Positions 11,050 through 21,478 of a stretch of 64,000 nt of DNA are shown in pieces. Position 1 is the first letter of the stretch; the number at the start of each line of letters is the position of its first letter. The stretch lies in NCBI GenBank assembly GCA_009746045.1, contig RPFO01000715.1, positions 633,449 through 697,448 of the forward strand, given 5' to 3'. The position numbers were made by a program, and so were the translations under genes. The stretch comes from Mesostigma viride. Taxonomy: Eukaryota > Streptophyta > Mesostigmatophyceae > Mesostigmatales > Mesostigmataceae. The notes under the pieces are model-generated. The model was not told the DNA's origin and did not search any database. It worked only from the letters and a program-made list of their open reading frames with translations.

Positions 11050-14000
11050 ATGTCGAACGTGCTAATAGGTGGCATTGCTGTCCTGGGATCCATCCTTTTC
11101 TTTGGCTCTTTCGGTAAGTTCGTGCCTTATGTTGCTATCCGCGTCAGCCTGTCAGCCTGTCACACCCAAGGTAGAAATGTCCACTGGCTAACCGCTTACG
11201 CGATCATAAATATCTTGAAAATGTGCGAACACAGGCGTTCCCATTAAGTCTCCTGCTGTCATCGCGGCCAAAGTCGATCCGATCGTCTATCAAGCTTACA
11301 AGACCTTCGCATGCTTTGCAACATGTTGGCTTGTCCTCATTTACACGGTGAGTGCTGTCTTGTTGCCTACGACAAAGTGCGGTGCGCAGCATTGGACAGC
11401 ATTGTGGCAAGACCATCTACGGAGCTCATATATAGATAATTTGGATCTTGCAGTAGCTGTCTATGGCACGTTGAGCTCAGGAGTTTGTTACGAAACTGTG
11501 TGGCAGTCACCCGACCGCCCTGGGCAAGCCCTCTCGTGATACGATGTCATACCAGCACGATTTTGGCTTGTCCTCATTTACACGGTGAGTGCTGTCTTGT
11601 TGCCTACGACAAAGTGCGGTGCGCAGCATTGGACAGCATTGTGGCAAGACCATCTACGGAGCTCATATATAGATAATTTGGATCTTGCAGTAGCTGTCTA
11701 TGGCACGTTGAGCTCAGGAGTTTGTTACGAAACTGTGTGGCAGTCACCCGACCGCCCTGGGCGAGCCCTCTCGTGATACGATGTCATACCAGCACGATTT
11801 TCTGTTCTTACTTAATAACTTGCTAACGCCTGCAAGCGATTGTATTCCCACCACTGGCGATGCTGAACATTGCTGGCGGGTGCCCCAATCTTCGTCCTCG
11901 CGCGTCGCGGTATCCCCAGGACCTGAAATTCACCAAGTGGGGTTTTGTGGGCGCGGCCATCTGGGTGGTCAACGGCACCTGCGCGATCGTGGCCATCCGA
12001 TGGGCCGGCCTGAGCGTCGCCCAGTCCCTGTGGAGCGGGCTGAGCAGTACGTGCCTTACTTTGCATGATAGTAACCTGCATGTGGGGAAGCGTCTCCACA
12101 CTGTCAGCTATGTGTCCCCTGTGGCATCCCTGCGTGTCATTGTCGCCCTGCTGTAAGGGCTCCATCTGTCAACGAGACAAACTGGCTCCTTTCCCTCCCC
12201 ATGTGCGTGTGGCAATGATGGTGCCTGTGTACACGTGCATGTTCCTCTCCTGCCCGGCCCAAACATATTTATTTGTTGGTGGTTCAAAGAAGGTAAAGCC
12301 ATGCAACATTCCTTGCAAAGGCTATATATAGGTTGTTTTACCATGTGCATATCATGTGCCACAATCTGTGACAGGTGCAGGTACCTGTGTACCATAGTGG
12401 TCAAAATCACTTTGCGCCTAATTGTTAGCGAATCGACCTTGCAAACTGCTATTAATGGGCTTCATTTTGGGTCGCAAAGTTCAAATGTTACCGCGCCGCG
12501 CCGGACAGCCCCAAGCCTAGCTACCCAAGCCTAGCTAGTGCTACCCAACGGATCAATCAAGTTACTCAGATGGGTAGTTGGGTTACATGGAGAGGGGGCC
12601 AAGGGATATGAAGTCGGTGAGACCCAAGCCACTGACCACAAACAAGTTGATCGGCTCGCAAACCTAAAACTTTGCCTTCGTTTTGGGTCGCAAACTATAA
12701 ATTTCACCTTGTTTTGGGGTCGCAAAATAATTAGACGCAAAGTGATTTTGACCACTACGGTATTGCAGGCGGGTGGGCACCAGGTGGCACTGGTATGTAG
12801 GGTGGTAGGGGTATCAGTCAGGGTGTCGCAGCAACCGCCTTTCACGTCATGCATTTCAGACAGCCTGCAGCAACAAAATGGCGGTCGCCCGGCCACTTTG
12901 TCCCACGTCAGCGCGCAGCCACCACATCCTACGGGTCGTGCCGGATGCCAGTTGCCACCCGCTGGCGTAAGACCGGGCGTCCTCGCTCACGTGTGCCCGC
13001 GGCTGTGCGGCCATGTAGGGGTCGTACGGCCATGCCTCCACTTTTGCCGGCTCACGTCACGCCTCAAGGGCAAAAATAACCCTCCAATGGCCTCCCTGAC
13101 CTTGTCGCCCCCTTGCTGCCACTGCACCCCCCCCTCACCCCTGTTCTTCTTACCTCCTCCCCTCCCTGCGACCCCTCCCTCCCTGCCCACACCCCATCCC
13201 TACCCCAGTCTTTGTCTCCTTCCTGTGGGGCGCGTACGTCTTCGCGGAGCCCATCGTGGACATGCCGCTCACCCTGCTGGCGCTGGCCTTCATGGCGGCG
13301 GGCATGGCGGGGCTGGCCATTGCTGCGTCCTCCAAGCCGCGGCAGCGGTCGCCGCATGACGGCGACAGTTTACTGCGCCGCGAGCTGGACAGCAGCGGCG
13401 ACGAGAAGGGCCACCCTGCAGGGGGCAAGCGCGGTGCTGCCCTGCGGAAGCTGGAGGAGGGCAAGCCACTGCTGCGCGACTCGTTTGGGAAGCAAGCGGA
13501 CAAGGACCACCGGTTTGCGCAGGGGTTGGCGCTGGCGGCGTACGTGGGGGTGGCGAATGGCAGCTTCATGACGCCCCTCAAGTACGCCAACACGGTGCGT
13601 GGCATGGGGGCTGTGGCTGTGCAATGGACGGGCCGCGTGCCTGCCATGGTAGCTCGTTGCTGGGCAGACGGCATGCGTGCGGTGCCATGGTGGGGCTTCG
13701 CCTGTTGCCGGTGGCGTGGGCATGGAGACGCGATGACATTCGAATGGTTGATCTGCGACATGCAGCGGTTCGCTGGGGTGTGCAATCATGCTCCTGTCGT
13801 TGGTGGTTTGGCAGCCATGCACTCACTGACCTCACATACCCAGCTACCCAGCCACACAGCCACACAGCCACACAGCCACACAGCCACACAGCCACACAGC
13901 TACACGGCCATGCAGTCACGCAGCCACACAGCCACACAGCCACACAGCCACACAGCCACACAGCCACACAGCCACACAGCCACACAGCCACACAGCCACA

Positions 14001-15954
14001 CAGCCACACAGCCACACAGCCACACAGCCACGCAGCCTCGCAGCCGCACAGCCACGCAGCCACGCAGCCACGCAGCCGCGCATTTGTCCACTGGACCCGC
14101 CGGCCTGCGCGCAGGCTCTGCCTTTCACATCCCGATCTGCTGGCGATGTAGCCAGGCGATTCCGGCAGCCCACCTGTCTAATAACCATTGGCCCACCGAT
14201 CGTGTTGCTGCGATGGCATCGCTCACCCACCCCACCGTGTCGCATCCACCTCCCCCCCTAACCCCCCCACCTCCACCTCACCTCCTCACACCACCCCCCA
14301 CCACCCCCACCCCCCACCCCCCAACCCACCCCCCACACCCCACCCCCCACCCCCCTACCCCCACACCCCACACTTCCACGCTTCCACCTCACCTCCGTAC
14401 CACATAACGCCAACCCCACCTGCACACCACGCCAGGAGGTGAAGGGCGTGGAGTACCTTGTTTCTTTTGGCGTGGGCGCGTTCGTTGTCACCGCGGTGCT
14501 GCTACTGGCGTACTTCACGGGCCTGCGCATGATGGGGCGCCCCGTGCCGGACTTCCAGTTCCGAGTGGCAGCAAAACCCGCGCTCACCACGGGCCTGCTG
14601 TGGAGCGTGGGCAACTTCTGCAGGTGAGAGCCGCACGTGGCCGCCACTTGGCCACCGGACAAGCACCTCTGCTACGGTGTTCTGCCGCATTGCGTGCCCA
14701 TGTGGAGAGTGCGATGGCCGCGTCCATTGCCACCTCCCCTTGTCCCCTTCACATCCGTGGTAATGCTGCTGCCCATGTCACCGGATGGCCTTGGACGTCG
14801 TCAGTCTGTCGCTGGGTGCCATTGCGGTGATGCCTCAGTGGTGTTTGCTGGAGGTTCCCAGGGTGAGGCTCTACCTGGTCGCGCGCGCTCCTGTTGCTGC
14901 GCTATGTTTATGCTGGACTTTGTGCGGCGGTTGCTGCTGGGATGACTCTCTTTGAATACACTCGTCCGCCCTAGAGACTCTGTCGCCTGTATCTGTCTCC
15001 GTATGGTGCTCGCCGGCACTGGGCAAGGCAGCATTGTTGAGATGCCGCTACTGGGCAAATCTACCGATGCCTCTACTGGGAAAATCTACCAGCGAGGGCA
15101 CTTTGACGAGAGGAAGCGTGCGCTGCATGCCATGTCTTGCTGCCGTACGTGGTCTATGTGGGGTGTGGGCTTGCGAATGGAGGGGTGGGATGGAGGGGTG
15201 GGATGGAGGGGTGGGATGGAGGGGTGGGATGGAGGGGTGGGATGGAGGGGTGGGATGGAGGGGTGGGATGGAGGGGTGGGATGGAGGGGTGGGATGGAGG
15301 GGTGGGATGGAGGGGTGGGATGGAGGGGTGGGATGGAGGGGTGGGATGGAGGGGTGGGATGGAGGGGTGGGATGGAGGGGTGGGATGGAGGGGTGGGATG
15401 GAGGGGTGGGATGGAGGGGTGGGATGGAGGGGTGGGATGGAGGGGTGGGATGGAGGGGTGGGATGGTGGGGTGGGATGGAGGGGTGGGGGCCATGAGGAG
15501 GGTGTGGAGGGCAAACGTGCGGGAGAGGAGCATGTGCGCGAACAGGATCCCCGGTCTTGGGGACAACGCCTGGGAACAGCCGCCCGTGTCCATGCCACCA
15601 CATGGTTGGCAAACATACCGGCTTCATCACCAGGTGCATTGCGGCTTGTGGCATGGCGCAGCAGAGACGGACATTCAAAGCTGCTCCTGCTGGATACGAT
15701 GCGGCCTGGTGACCTGTCCCCTCCCTCCTACTTCATTCCCCCCAACCCCCTTTCGCAGCATCTACGCCACGCAGTACCTGGGCATGGCGGTCGGCTGGCC
15801 GCTGGTGCAGTGCCAGCTGCTGGTGAGCGGGCTGTGGGGAATCTTCTACTACGAAGAGGTGACCGGCTCGCGTGCGATCGCGCTCTTCTTCCTCTCCGCG
15901 CTCGTTGTGCTGGCGGGCGTGGTCATGCTCTCCATCTTTGGGCTGGGGCTGTGA
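11050..15954 (+). CDS. TMEM144-family multi-pass membrane transporter
   Basis: Six exons join in phase: 11050-11113, 11235-11347, 11920-12046, 13209-13594, 14436-14623 and 15759-15954, giving 357 residues, close to the usual length of about 345. The protein begins with a hydrophobic helix ending FFGSFGVPIKS, the family's N-terminal signature, followed by VDPIVYQAYKTF. Later segments include FTKWGFVGAAIWVV, GLSVAQSLWSGLSIFVSFLWG and the C-terminal IYATQYLGMAVGWPLVQCQL. A hydrophilic loop of about 70 residues encoded in exon 4 separates the two halves. The family belongs to the drug/metabolite transporter group with about ten membrane helices; its substrate is not established. Exon 3 could instead start near 11837, but only 11920 keeps the phase. 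All five introns are GT-AG. Intron 2 contains a 237-bp tandem duplication that includes the exon 2 end. Confidence 0.9.
11326..11799. repeat. 237-bp tandem duplication spanning an exon-intron junction
   Basis: 11326-11562 and 11563-11799 are identical except for one A/G difference (11526 versus 11763). The unit holds the last 22 bases of TMEM144 exon 2, its GT donor and the start of intron 2, so the donor is present twice. The near identity implies a recent duplication. Confidence 0.95.
12391..12761. mobile_element. MITE-like element with 33-bp terminal inverted repeats
   Basis: Positions 12391-12423 and the reverse complement of 12729-12761 match over 33 bases with two differences; the ends read ACC(A/G)TAGTGGTCAAAATC. 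The 371-bp element has no coding capacity and sits in TMEM144 intron 3. Two internal copies of TTTTGGGTCGCAAA suggest subterminal repeats. I could not see a clear target-site duplication. Confidence 0.82.
13845..14085. repeat. 8-bp minisatellite (CACACAGC)n
   Basis: About 30 copies of CACACAGC, with CACGCAGC variants toward the right end, in TMEM144 intron 4. It is followed to about 14390 by C-rich DNA. Open frames across it are artefacts. Confidence 0.95.
15175..15488. repeat. 13-bp minisatellite, about 24 copies
   Basis: Nearly perfect repeats of GGGATGGAGGGGT in TMEM144 intron 5. The strand asymmetry (no C on the plus strand) could support G-rich secondary structure in the pre-mRNA. Confidence 0.95.
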
Positions 15955-17280
15955 GCGCAGGCAAAGAAAACAGCGGCTAGAGAAACAGGAACCCAACCTT
16001 TGCCTTCCGGCGCATGTGACCTGTGCCAGAGACATCGGGTATGAGAACAAAGGTGAAGCGCAAGTGTCTCTGCCATGCAGCAGGCTGACTGGGCTCGGCC
16101 TTGCGCAACCGCTCCACTGCCCTCTTAATAATAACATTAATGGGCGTGACCGCCCAGTTCACAGTAACACCCTGAAAACCTGTGCGACTTGGCAGGTGGA
16201 CAACAAAGGTTAGAGTTGTGTGGGTGATATGGGCAAACATCAGAGTGGCTTCGGTGTGGTTTATTCGGTTAGCTGGAAATTTCTAGGGCCCCCGGGTCCG
16301 CTGATGTTCTGGAAATCGGCACCAGGTGGTCATCTCCCTGCTATGGTTGCACTTGCTGGGAAAGGTCCCTGTGACATATCTGTGTGGGCTTTGGTCAGGC
16401 AGGAGTGGCTGGAGGGATCTGCAGGATTGCCCCTTCCAAGGCACATCACTCAGCCATGCTCAAGTGCATGTCATGCAACAGCGCTCTCTGGTTGCTGCTA
16501 CTGCAGCTACCTCATGAGATGATCCGGGCAGATGGCTCGAGATTATTGTGGTTGACCAGCCCATGTACAGGCAAGCTTGTTTCAGAATCACAGCTAGCTT
16601 AAAGCCCATTTGTGCTGTGGACATCTGCACTGAGATGTTGCGGAAAGAGGCAAATCGTGCACCAAGTTCCTGTCAGCTAGTGAAAGCTACCTGAATATGG
16701 TTGATGGTAGCTGCAAAGGTCCGGCACTCAGCAGACTCGGTCCACTGGCACCCTACCGGAGCCGCAGTGAAATATATCAGGAACGTGTGATAGGTCTCCC
16801 TGCAAAGCAAAATGAAACAGCGCATGGCTAAACGTGGCAAAGCTGGGACAGATGGTCTGCTGGTTGCAAAATTTTCGATGGTTAATTTTATTCATATACC
16901 CGCGGTCCCTTACAGTTCTAAGTGAAAAAACTGCGTGCCCGAGTAAATTTGAAGTACTGGCCAGCATATTAATTAATTAATAAGCACGTGACTTCGTCAC
17001 GTGGGTGCCAATACAGAGTAAAGGAACCTTCAACCCTATATACACAGCGAGAAGGAGTGAGGGCGCCCTAGCTTCTCTCACTGCCGCAGGTGGGCAGGCC
17101 ACAGAGCGCTCTCTCCACGGCATGGTGCCGGGGCGCAACACTGTGGGTGCAATACAACCAGTGCAATACCATAGGTAGGCTGACGCATATGCATGGCCAG
17201 CATATGCATGTGAAATTCTTGCATCCATTGATCACTATCATATATACGGCACGGTGTGCAGCAATCAGCATGCGTGCCAA
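15955..17280. other. Intergenic, no gene seen
   Basis: Downstream of the TMEM144 stop. AATAATAACATTAA at about 16128 is the only AT-rich candidate for a 3' end signal. I see no conserved protein in any frame. Confidence 0.5.
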
Positions 17281-17330
17281 GATTAATTAATAAATTAATT
17301 GAACTCGTGCTCCCGTTGGGGAGTCACACA
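17281..17330 (-). mobile_element. Very short LINE 3' end (hairpin plus AATT tail)
   Basis: Minus-strand copy of the LINE terminus: hairpin CTCCCCAACGGGAG (17323-17310), then CACGAGTT and an AATTAATT-type tail at 17301-17283. It matches the ends at 23398-23432 and 28960-29002, so it is probably an extremely 5'-truncated insertion. Confidence 0.7.
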
Positions 17331-17980
17331 GCACCGAAGTGCCTGTGTGTGCACAACAGGAGAAAGGGCAGAGACCCCCACTCTCCTTCATGCCTAAGGC
17401 ACACAACGGTCCGTGCCCCGCCAAAAACGACCATCTTACTCCGTCACCAAATTGGCGCGAGATCCCGAAAATCTGGTGGGCGGGAAGGTGACGACGAGGC
17501 AAAAAGTCACGCAGCACCCATGGCGGCCGTGAAAATCCTAGCGACCGTCCTGAGAACACATTGCGGACAGCGAATTCATTTTGAGCCTTCATAACTCATC
17601 TACTTCACGTAGATATTTTTTTATCCTAAAGAAATCGGCCCATTTTTTCAGGAAAACAGAAAAAAGGGCGGGCATTTTCGCGAGGTCGGGTCAGGTCCGC
17701 TGCATTTTGCAGTGGACCCCCAAAAAGTCACACCGGAAACTTATCGAAAACGGCGACAGTGCAGTTCGAGGTAAGCCGCTCCCTCGATTCTATGACTAAT
17801 TCAAAAATTTTTGACCGAAAAACTTTTTGTTAAAACGACTGCCATTGTAAATGCTGCGCTACCGCAAATTATGTTGTTGCTGGGAGGTGCTTGCGGGAGC
17901 GGTAATGGTGCACTAACGTAAAAATATGCCACTGTTTGGTTTCTTCGAATTTGGTCGTTCCACTTTCTCAGGCCGTTTAA
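17331..17980. other. Region upstream of the zinc-ribbon ORF
   Basis: AT-rich with short homopolymers. A pyrimidine-rich stretch ending CACTTTCTCAG at 17971 precedes the ATG by nine bases and could be a 3' splice site of a 5' UTR intron. No other gene is seen. Confidence 0.4.
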
Positions 17981-19042
17981 ATGGCTTCCAGAGCACATCC
18001 CTCGCTACTCTCGTGCCCAAGGTGCGATGAGCGCCTGCACGCGTCGCTCAACTACGTCTGTGATTCCTGCGGCACAGACGCGAGCTGCATGGCTGGAGTC
18101 GACACAAGAGAGTGGTACGCACACGTCCAGAACCGCATTTACAGCTTAGTGAAGCCCACACCTTTCGCCAACAAGTTTTTCAGCGTGTCTCCTTTTCCTG
18201 AGCCGATTGAGCGCACCATGTTTACAAATTACGGGCGCCTAATAGAAAACTGGAGCCGCGAGCGTGAGGATGACCAGGCAGCGCCAAAGAAGCGTAAAGT
18301 GCGCCTATTGATGCTTCCTCGAGACATTCAAGATCTCCTCAAGCAGGCTGTGCCTGGGGAGAATAAATGGGAGGGAGCAGTGTTGTTTTCAGCTGGCAGT
18401 GTAGGTGTTGTGGCCCCTCCCATGAAGCTTGTTTGGACTCAATCTCCCCACCAGGGCATCACCAAGTTGACAGTTCACTTCAGCTGGGTCGTGGTAAACC
18501 CAATGGGGAGTGTGAATGTGGCTAGGGATCATCAATTCAACGAGCTTGCTGCCAACGGGTTGGGGGGGAGGAACACGGTAGAAGGGGTGAGGAATTTTGT
18601 CCAGCGTGTGGCTGCCTCGCGTGCCTTAGACAGGAGCACAGCCAACTGCACTGTGCCAGCCATCCCACAAGCCACACGCGATGCAGCCATGCAATGGCTT
18701 TTGAATAACCCACCTCCTGCCTCAGCACCAATGAACTGGCGTGCTGACTTGCTTGGCAATGAGGGTAGCGCTAGCGGGAGTGAGGAGGAGGAGGCTCGCC
18801 CTGTCACACGTGCACGTGCTCGGCGTGCTGCTGCACCTAGGCTGCCTCGCCGTGTCACTGCTCGTGATGTGCACATCACAGGCCCGCTGGGGGGGAGGGT
18901 GAACACATTGAGCGACGTGGAGCTGGCCCAGATCACCCCTGCCTTCCAGCGGTTTAGAGAGGCACTGCTGGTAAACAACCTCGGTCACTGGGCCAACAAC
19001 ATCGACTGGTGCCTTCTCCGCCAAGTCAACTATCGTCCTTGA
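17981..19042 (+). CDS. Zinc-ribbon nuclear protein of a multi-ORF mobile block (ORF1)
   Basis: Uninterrupted 353-codon frame. An N-terminal zinc ribbon has Cys12, Cys15, Cys27 and Cys30 (CPRC and CDSC). Residues 102-107 are PKKRKV, an exact match to the classical monopartite nuclear localisation signal. The middle is globular with no family I recognise; the C-terminal third has an acidic stretch (SEEEEA) followed by Arg-rich TRARARRAAAPRLPRR. These features suggest a nuclear DNA- or RNA-binding protein. It lies just upstream of a transposase-like frame on the same strand, and its zinc ribbon has nearly the spacing of a small ORF at 58701 inside a TTAA-flanked element. Function is inferred; it could be a host gene next to a transposon. 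Confidence 0.7.
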   Translation: MASRAHPSLLSCPRCDERLHASLNYVCDSCGTDASCMAGVDTREWYAHVQNRIYSLVKPTPFANKFFSVSPFPEPIERTMFTNYGRLIENWSREREDDQAAPKKRKVRLLMLPRDIQDLLKQAVPGENKWEGAVLFSAGSVGVVAPPMKLVWTQSPHQGITKLTVHFSWVVVNPMGSVNVARDHQFNELAANGLGGRNTVEGVRNFVQRVAASRALDRSTANCTVPAIPQATRDAAMQWLLNNPPPASAPMNWRADLLGNEGSASGSEEEEARPVTRARARRAAAPRLPRRVTARDVHITGPLGGRVNTLSDVELAQITPAFQRFREALLVNNLGHWANNIDWCLLRQVNYRP

Positions 19043-19140
19043 GCACTCCCAAGTTTTGTGGCAGGTATGGACCTTGCCTTTAATATAGTGCATGCCTGGC
19101 ACTTGTGTTGCTGCTTGTGTGATGATGACGCGGCATTTTA

Positions 19141-19635
19141 ATGTGCATGCAGAGCATGAAGCAAGGCTCGGGAAATCATGACAACCGCCACCATGCAAGG
19201 GGCTCAGCTGGGAGGTTTAGGCCAACTCAGGTGTCCACCGTCACGCCTGTCAGCACTTCGCAGCCACGCAGCACGGAACCAAGACTTGTTCAGTCGCTTA
19301 GAAGGCAGCTCAAGGCAGCACTGCATGATGTCAGCCTTGGCAAGGATCGTGAGACTAAGTTGACAGCAAAAGTGGCAGAGCTGGAGGATAAACTCAGAAA
19401 GAAGACTAGAAGGATGGGAGTGTTTCTTCAATCCGCTCATGGCTGGAGGGGCCGTGCCATACCAGCATCACTTAGGGTGGGCAGGAAGGGCAAGGGGGGC
19501 AGGAAGGCTGGGTATCATCCCCCAAGGAAGGCAGACTTGTTGCCACAGGACGATGCTAGGCGGGCACGTTTGCTGTCAAACGATGTTGCTGAGTTTCTGC
19601 AGCAGAGGTATGGGGAGGCAGAGTCGCACTGGTAG
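19141..19635 (+). CDS. Coiled-coil ORF2, probable N-terminal part of the transposase-like protein
   Basis: 164 codons. A basic, Ser/Thr-rich start is followed by a predicted coiled coil (LRRQLKAALHDVSLGKD to VAELEDKLRKK) and a basic, Gly-rich linker. A GT donor at 19064 and AG acceptor at 19152 could remove 89 bases upstream. The frame ends 23 bases before the next ATG, but the downstream frame is already open through HKAYPDM, so ORF2 and ORF3 may be one protein separated by a frameshift near 19600-19635. No specific homologue is recognised. Confidence 0.55.
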   Translation: MCMQSMKQGSGNHDNRHHARGSAGRFRPTQVSTVTPVSTSQPRSTEPRLVQSLRRQLKAALHDVSLGKDRETKLTAKVAELEDKLRKKTRRMGVFLQSAHGWRGRAIPASLRVGRKGKGGRKAGYHPPRKADLLPQDDARRARLLSNDVAEFLQQRYGEAESHW

Positions 19636-19658
19636 CATTTCACAAAGCCTACCCCGAT

Positions 19659-20360
19659 ATGTCCTCACAAGTCGTGCACGCTGCTGGCATCGACAAGGCT
19701 GTTGCAGAACAGGCTTTCGCCGAGGTCGGAGAGCACTGGAATGCTGAGCTAGCTAGTTACTTGCAAGGCAGGCTACAGCTAGGGAGGCGTGACTACCAGC
19801 TTGCCAGGATGTCCTTGTCTCACACCTATGACGAGGAGGAGGGGGTCTGGGTACCGGTGAAAGTCATGGACGTTGAGATGCCCATGCTGCCTAGTATTTA
19901 TGAGTTGGAGAAGCTGCGGCAGTCCATGATCGTCCCAGCACAAGTAGAGCAGCGTGATGATGGCCTATTTGTGAGCAGGTCACTGCATTATGCCCTGGAG
20001 AAGGAGATCACCCACCTTGAGAACAAGTTTGGCAATGTCCTGCATGAGGATGGCGTCTTGATACAGGTCATGGCAGATGCAGCCTCACTCTCTCGCAGCC
20101 AGAAGTATGTCTCCATAGTCATCCATGTGTTGCCTGCAGACCTGGAGCTGGCAAGGGGGTGTCCGATGTCATCCCCCACCGACCTGCACTCCATGGTCAT
20201 GTATGTGGGCTCTGATAGCAACCATGGTGCGCTAAAGGCCTGCTATGCTAGGCTCATCCGAGAGTATGGGGAGGTCCTTGAAGCGGAGGGGGTGCACTTA
20301 GGTGATGGGAGGCGCGTGCCGGTTGTCAGGATGCTCGGGGGGGGGACAAGGCATATGTGA
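19659..20360 (+). CDS. Transposase-like protein, central part (ORF3), frameshifted at its end
   Basis: 233 codons. The frame contains QVMADAASLSRSQKYVSIVI, with an Asp on a strand-like segment as in RNase H-fold nucleases, then GCPMSSPTDLHSMVMY. It ends RMLGGGTRHM in a run of nine G at 20337-20345. With seven or ten G the reading would be LGGD-K-AYVN and continue into the next frame; LGGD-K is a recurrent motif in a class of eukaryotic RNase H-like transposases. I therefore read ORF3 and ORF4 as one gene with a frameshift or homopolymer length error. Confidence 0.6.
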   Translation: MSSQVVHAAGIDKAVAEQAFAEVGEHWNAELASYLQGRLQLGRRDYQLARMSLSHTYDEEEGVWVPVKVMDVEMPMLPSIYELEKLRQSMIVPAQVEQRDDGLFVSRSLHYALEKEITHLENKFGNVLHEDGVLIQVMADAASLSRSQKYVSIVIHVLPADLELARGCPMSSPTDLHSMVMYVGSDSNHGALKACYARLIREYGEVLEAEGVHLGDGRRVPVVRMLGGGTRHM

Positions 20361-21478
20361 ATGCAGAGAGAGGGCAAGCAGGATGCTCACACCAGTACCC
20401 TTGCAACAAGTGCACATGCCCCAAGGCCAAGTTCGGTGACCTGGAGGCATCCAAGCACTTCTCACCCCGCACTGTGCAGCTGGCTAGGGAGCTAGCCCAC
20501 GATGTGCAGGTTGATCCCACTGCCCCTTTCAAGTGCCCCAGCCCTCACTGCGGCAAGGTTTTCCATACCCAGGCAGAGCTCAGAGCCACAGAGCCAAGGA
20601 ACGAGAGCAAGGCAGGGCAGCATGCCCGGGACCACTTTGGCCAGAAGTGGGGCTGCACCCCTCTCCTCCCCGTTGAGCACTGTGAACACCCAACCTGTCT
20701 TCTTCACTGCCTTCTCAATAATGTATGTGCACTCCTGGACAGGACCATCATGGCACGGATGCATAAGGGCGAGGAGGCAGAAATGCTGAAGGTGTTGCAT
20801 GATGAGATGGGCGTGTTTATTAAGGAGAAGTATGTGAAAGCACCATCTAAGAATGCCAGTGCTAAGGCAGTTGAGAAGCCACATGTCATTGGAAGGGAGG
20901 CTGAGACCTTGCTGGACAAATTCCATCTGTGTGTGAACATTGTTTGCCAGCACAACGCTGATGAGGATGCAGAGTCGCATGTGGACAGGGAGGAGCTGAC
21001 CAGGGTGTGGCAGGGTTTGAAGGATGTCTGGGAGGCCCTGTGTGACTTTGATGATGATGGGCCAGGGGGGCCCAAGCGGGAGGCAAAGGCAGCCGAGGTA
21101 GAGGAGCTGGCAGCCACTTATGTTGCCTCTTTCATCTCTTTCACTGCCCCCGAGCATGTCACCACATACATGCACGACCTGGTGGCCCACATCCCATCTC
21201 AGATTCGTGAGTTGGGTGACCTGCGCCTGTTTTCGGGGGAGGCCTTAGAACACCTCCACCATGTGAACAAGGTGACCTATGCACACCGCTCTAACAAGCG
21301 TGTCAAAACTGGGACTGACAAGCGTGGAAGGGCCATGGGCGTTGGTGCACTTGCGCAGAGCATGCATGCTGGCATGGTGCGCCAAGAGTTGGCACACCGA
21401 CTCTGCATGCCACTTTCCTATGCGGAACAACGAGCAAGGAAGAGGATGCTGGATCACATGCGGGCTGCAGCAAAATGA
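20357..21478 (+). CDS. Transposase-like protein, C-terminal part (ORF4)
   Basis: The open frame starts at GTG inside AYVNAERGQ, so it is a continuation of ORF3 rather than an independent start. A Cys/His cluster (GCSHQYPCNKCTCPK) and CPSPHCGKVF suggest zinc binding. CEHPTCLLHCLLNNVCALL matches the 'LH.LLN' helix of RNase H-like transposases, and the C-terminal MHDLVAHIPSQIRELG ... FSGEALEHLHHVNKV supplies a candidate catalytic Glu. The length, combined with ORF2 and ORF3, is about 770 residues. The assignment to an RNase H-fold transposase (possibly related to the Kyakuja-Dileera-Zisupton group) rests on motif order, not on a search. Confidence 0.55.
   Translation: MNAERGQAGCSHQYPCNKCTCPKAKFGDLEASKHFSPRTVQLARELAHDVQVDPTAPFKCPSPHCGKVFHTQAELRATEPRNESKAGQHARDHFGQKWGCTPLLPVEHCEHPTCLLHCLLNNVCALLDRTIMARMHKGEEAEMLKVLHDEMGVFIKEKYVKAPSKNASAKAVEKPHVIGREAETLLDKFHLCVNIVCQHNADEDAESHVDREELTRVWQGLKDVWEALCDFDDDGPGGPKREAKAAEVEELAATYVASFISFTAPEHVTTYMHDLVAHIPSQIRELGDLRLFSGEALEHLHHVNKVTYAHRSNKRVKTGTDKRGRAMGVGALAQSMHAGMVRQELAHRLCMPLSYAEQRARKRMLDHMRAAAK

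Noticed and set aside
11836-11919. Earlier start for TMEM144 exon 3 near a TGCTAAC branch-like site
   Set aside because: It would put exon 3 out of phase with exon 2; the acceptor at 11919 gives a phase-0 join and matches family spacing.
20357-20359. GTG as an independent start of ORF4
   Set aside because: The frame upstream fits the preceding protein if the G run length changes; a separate GTG start is unlikely in a eukaryote.
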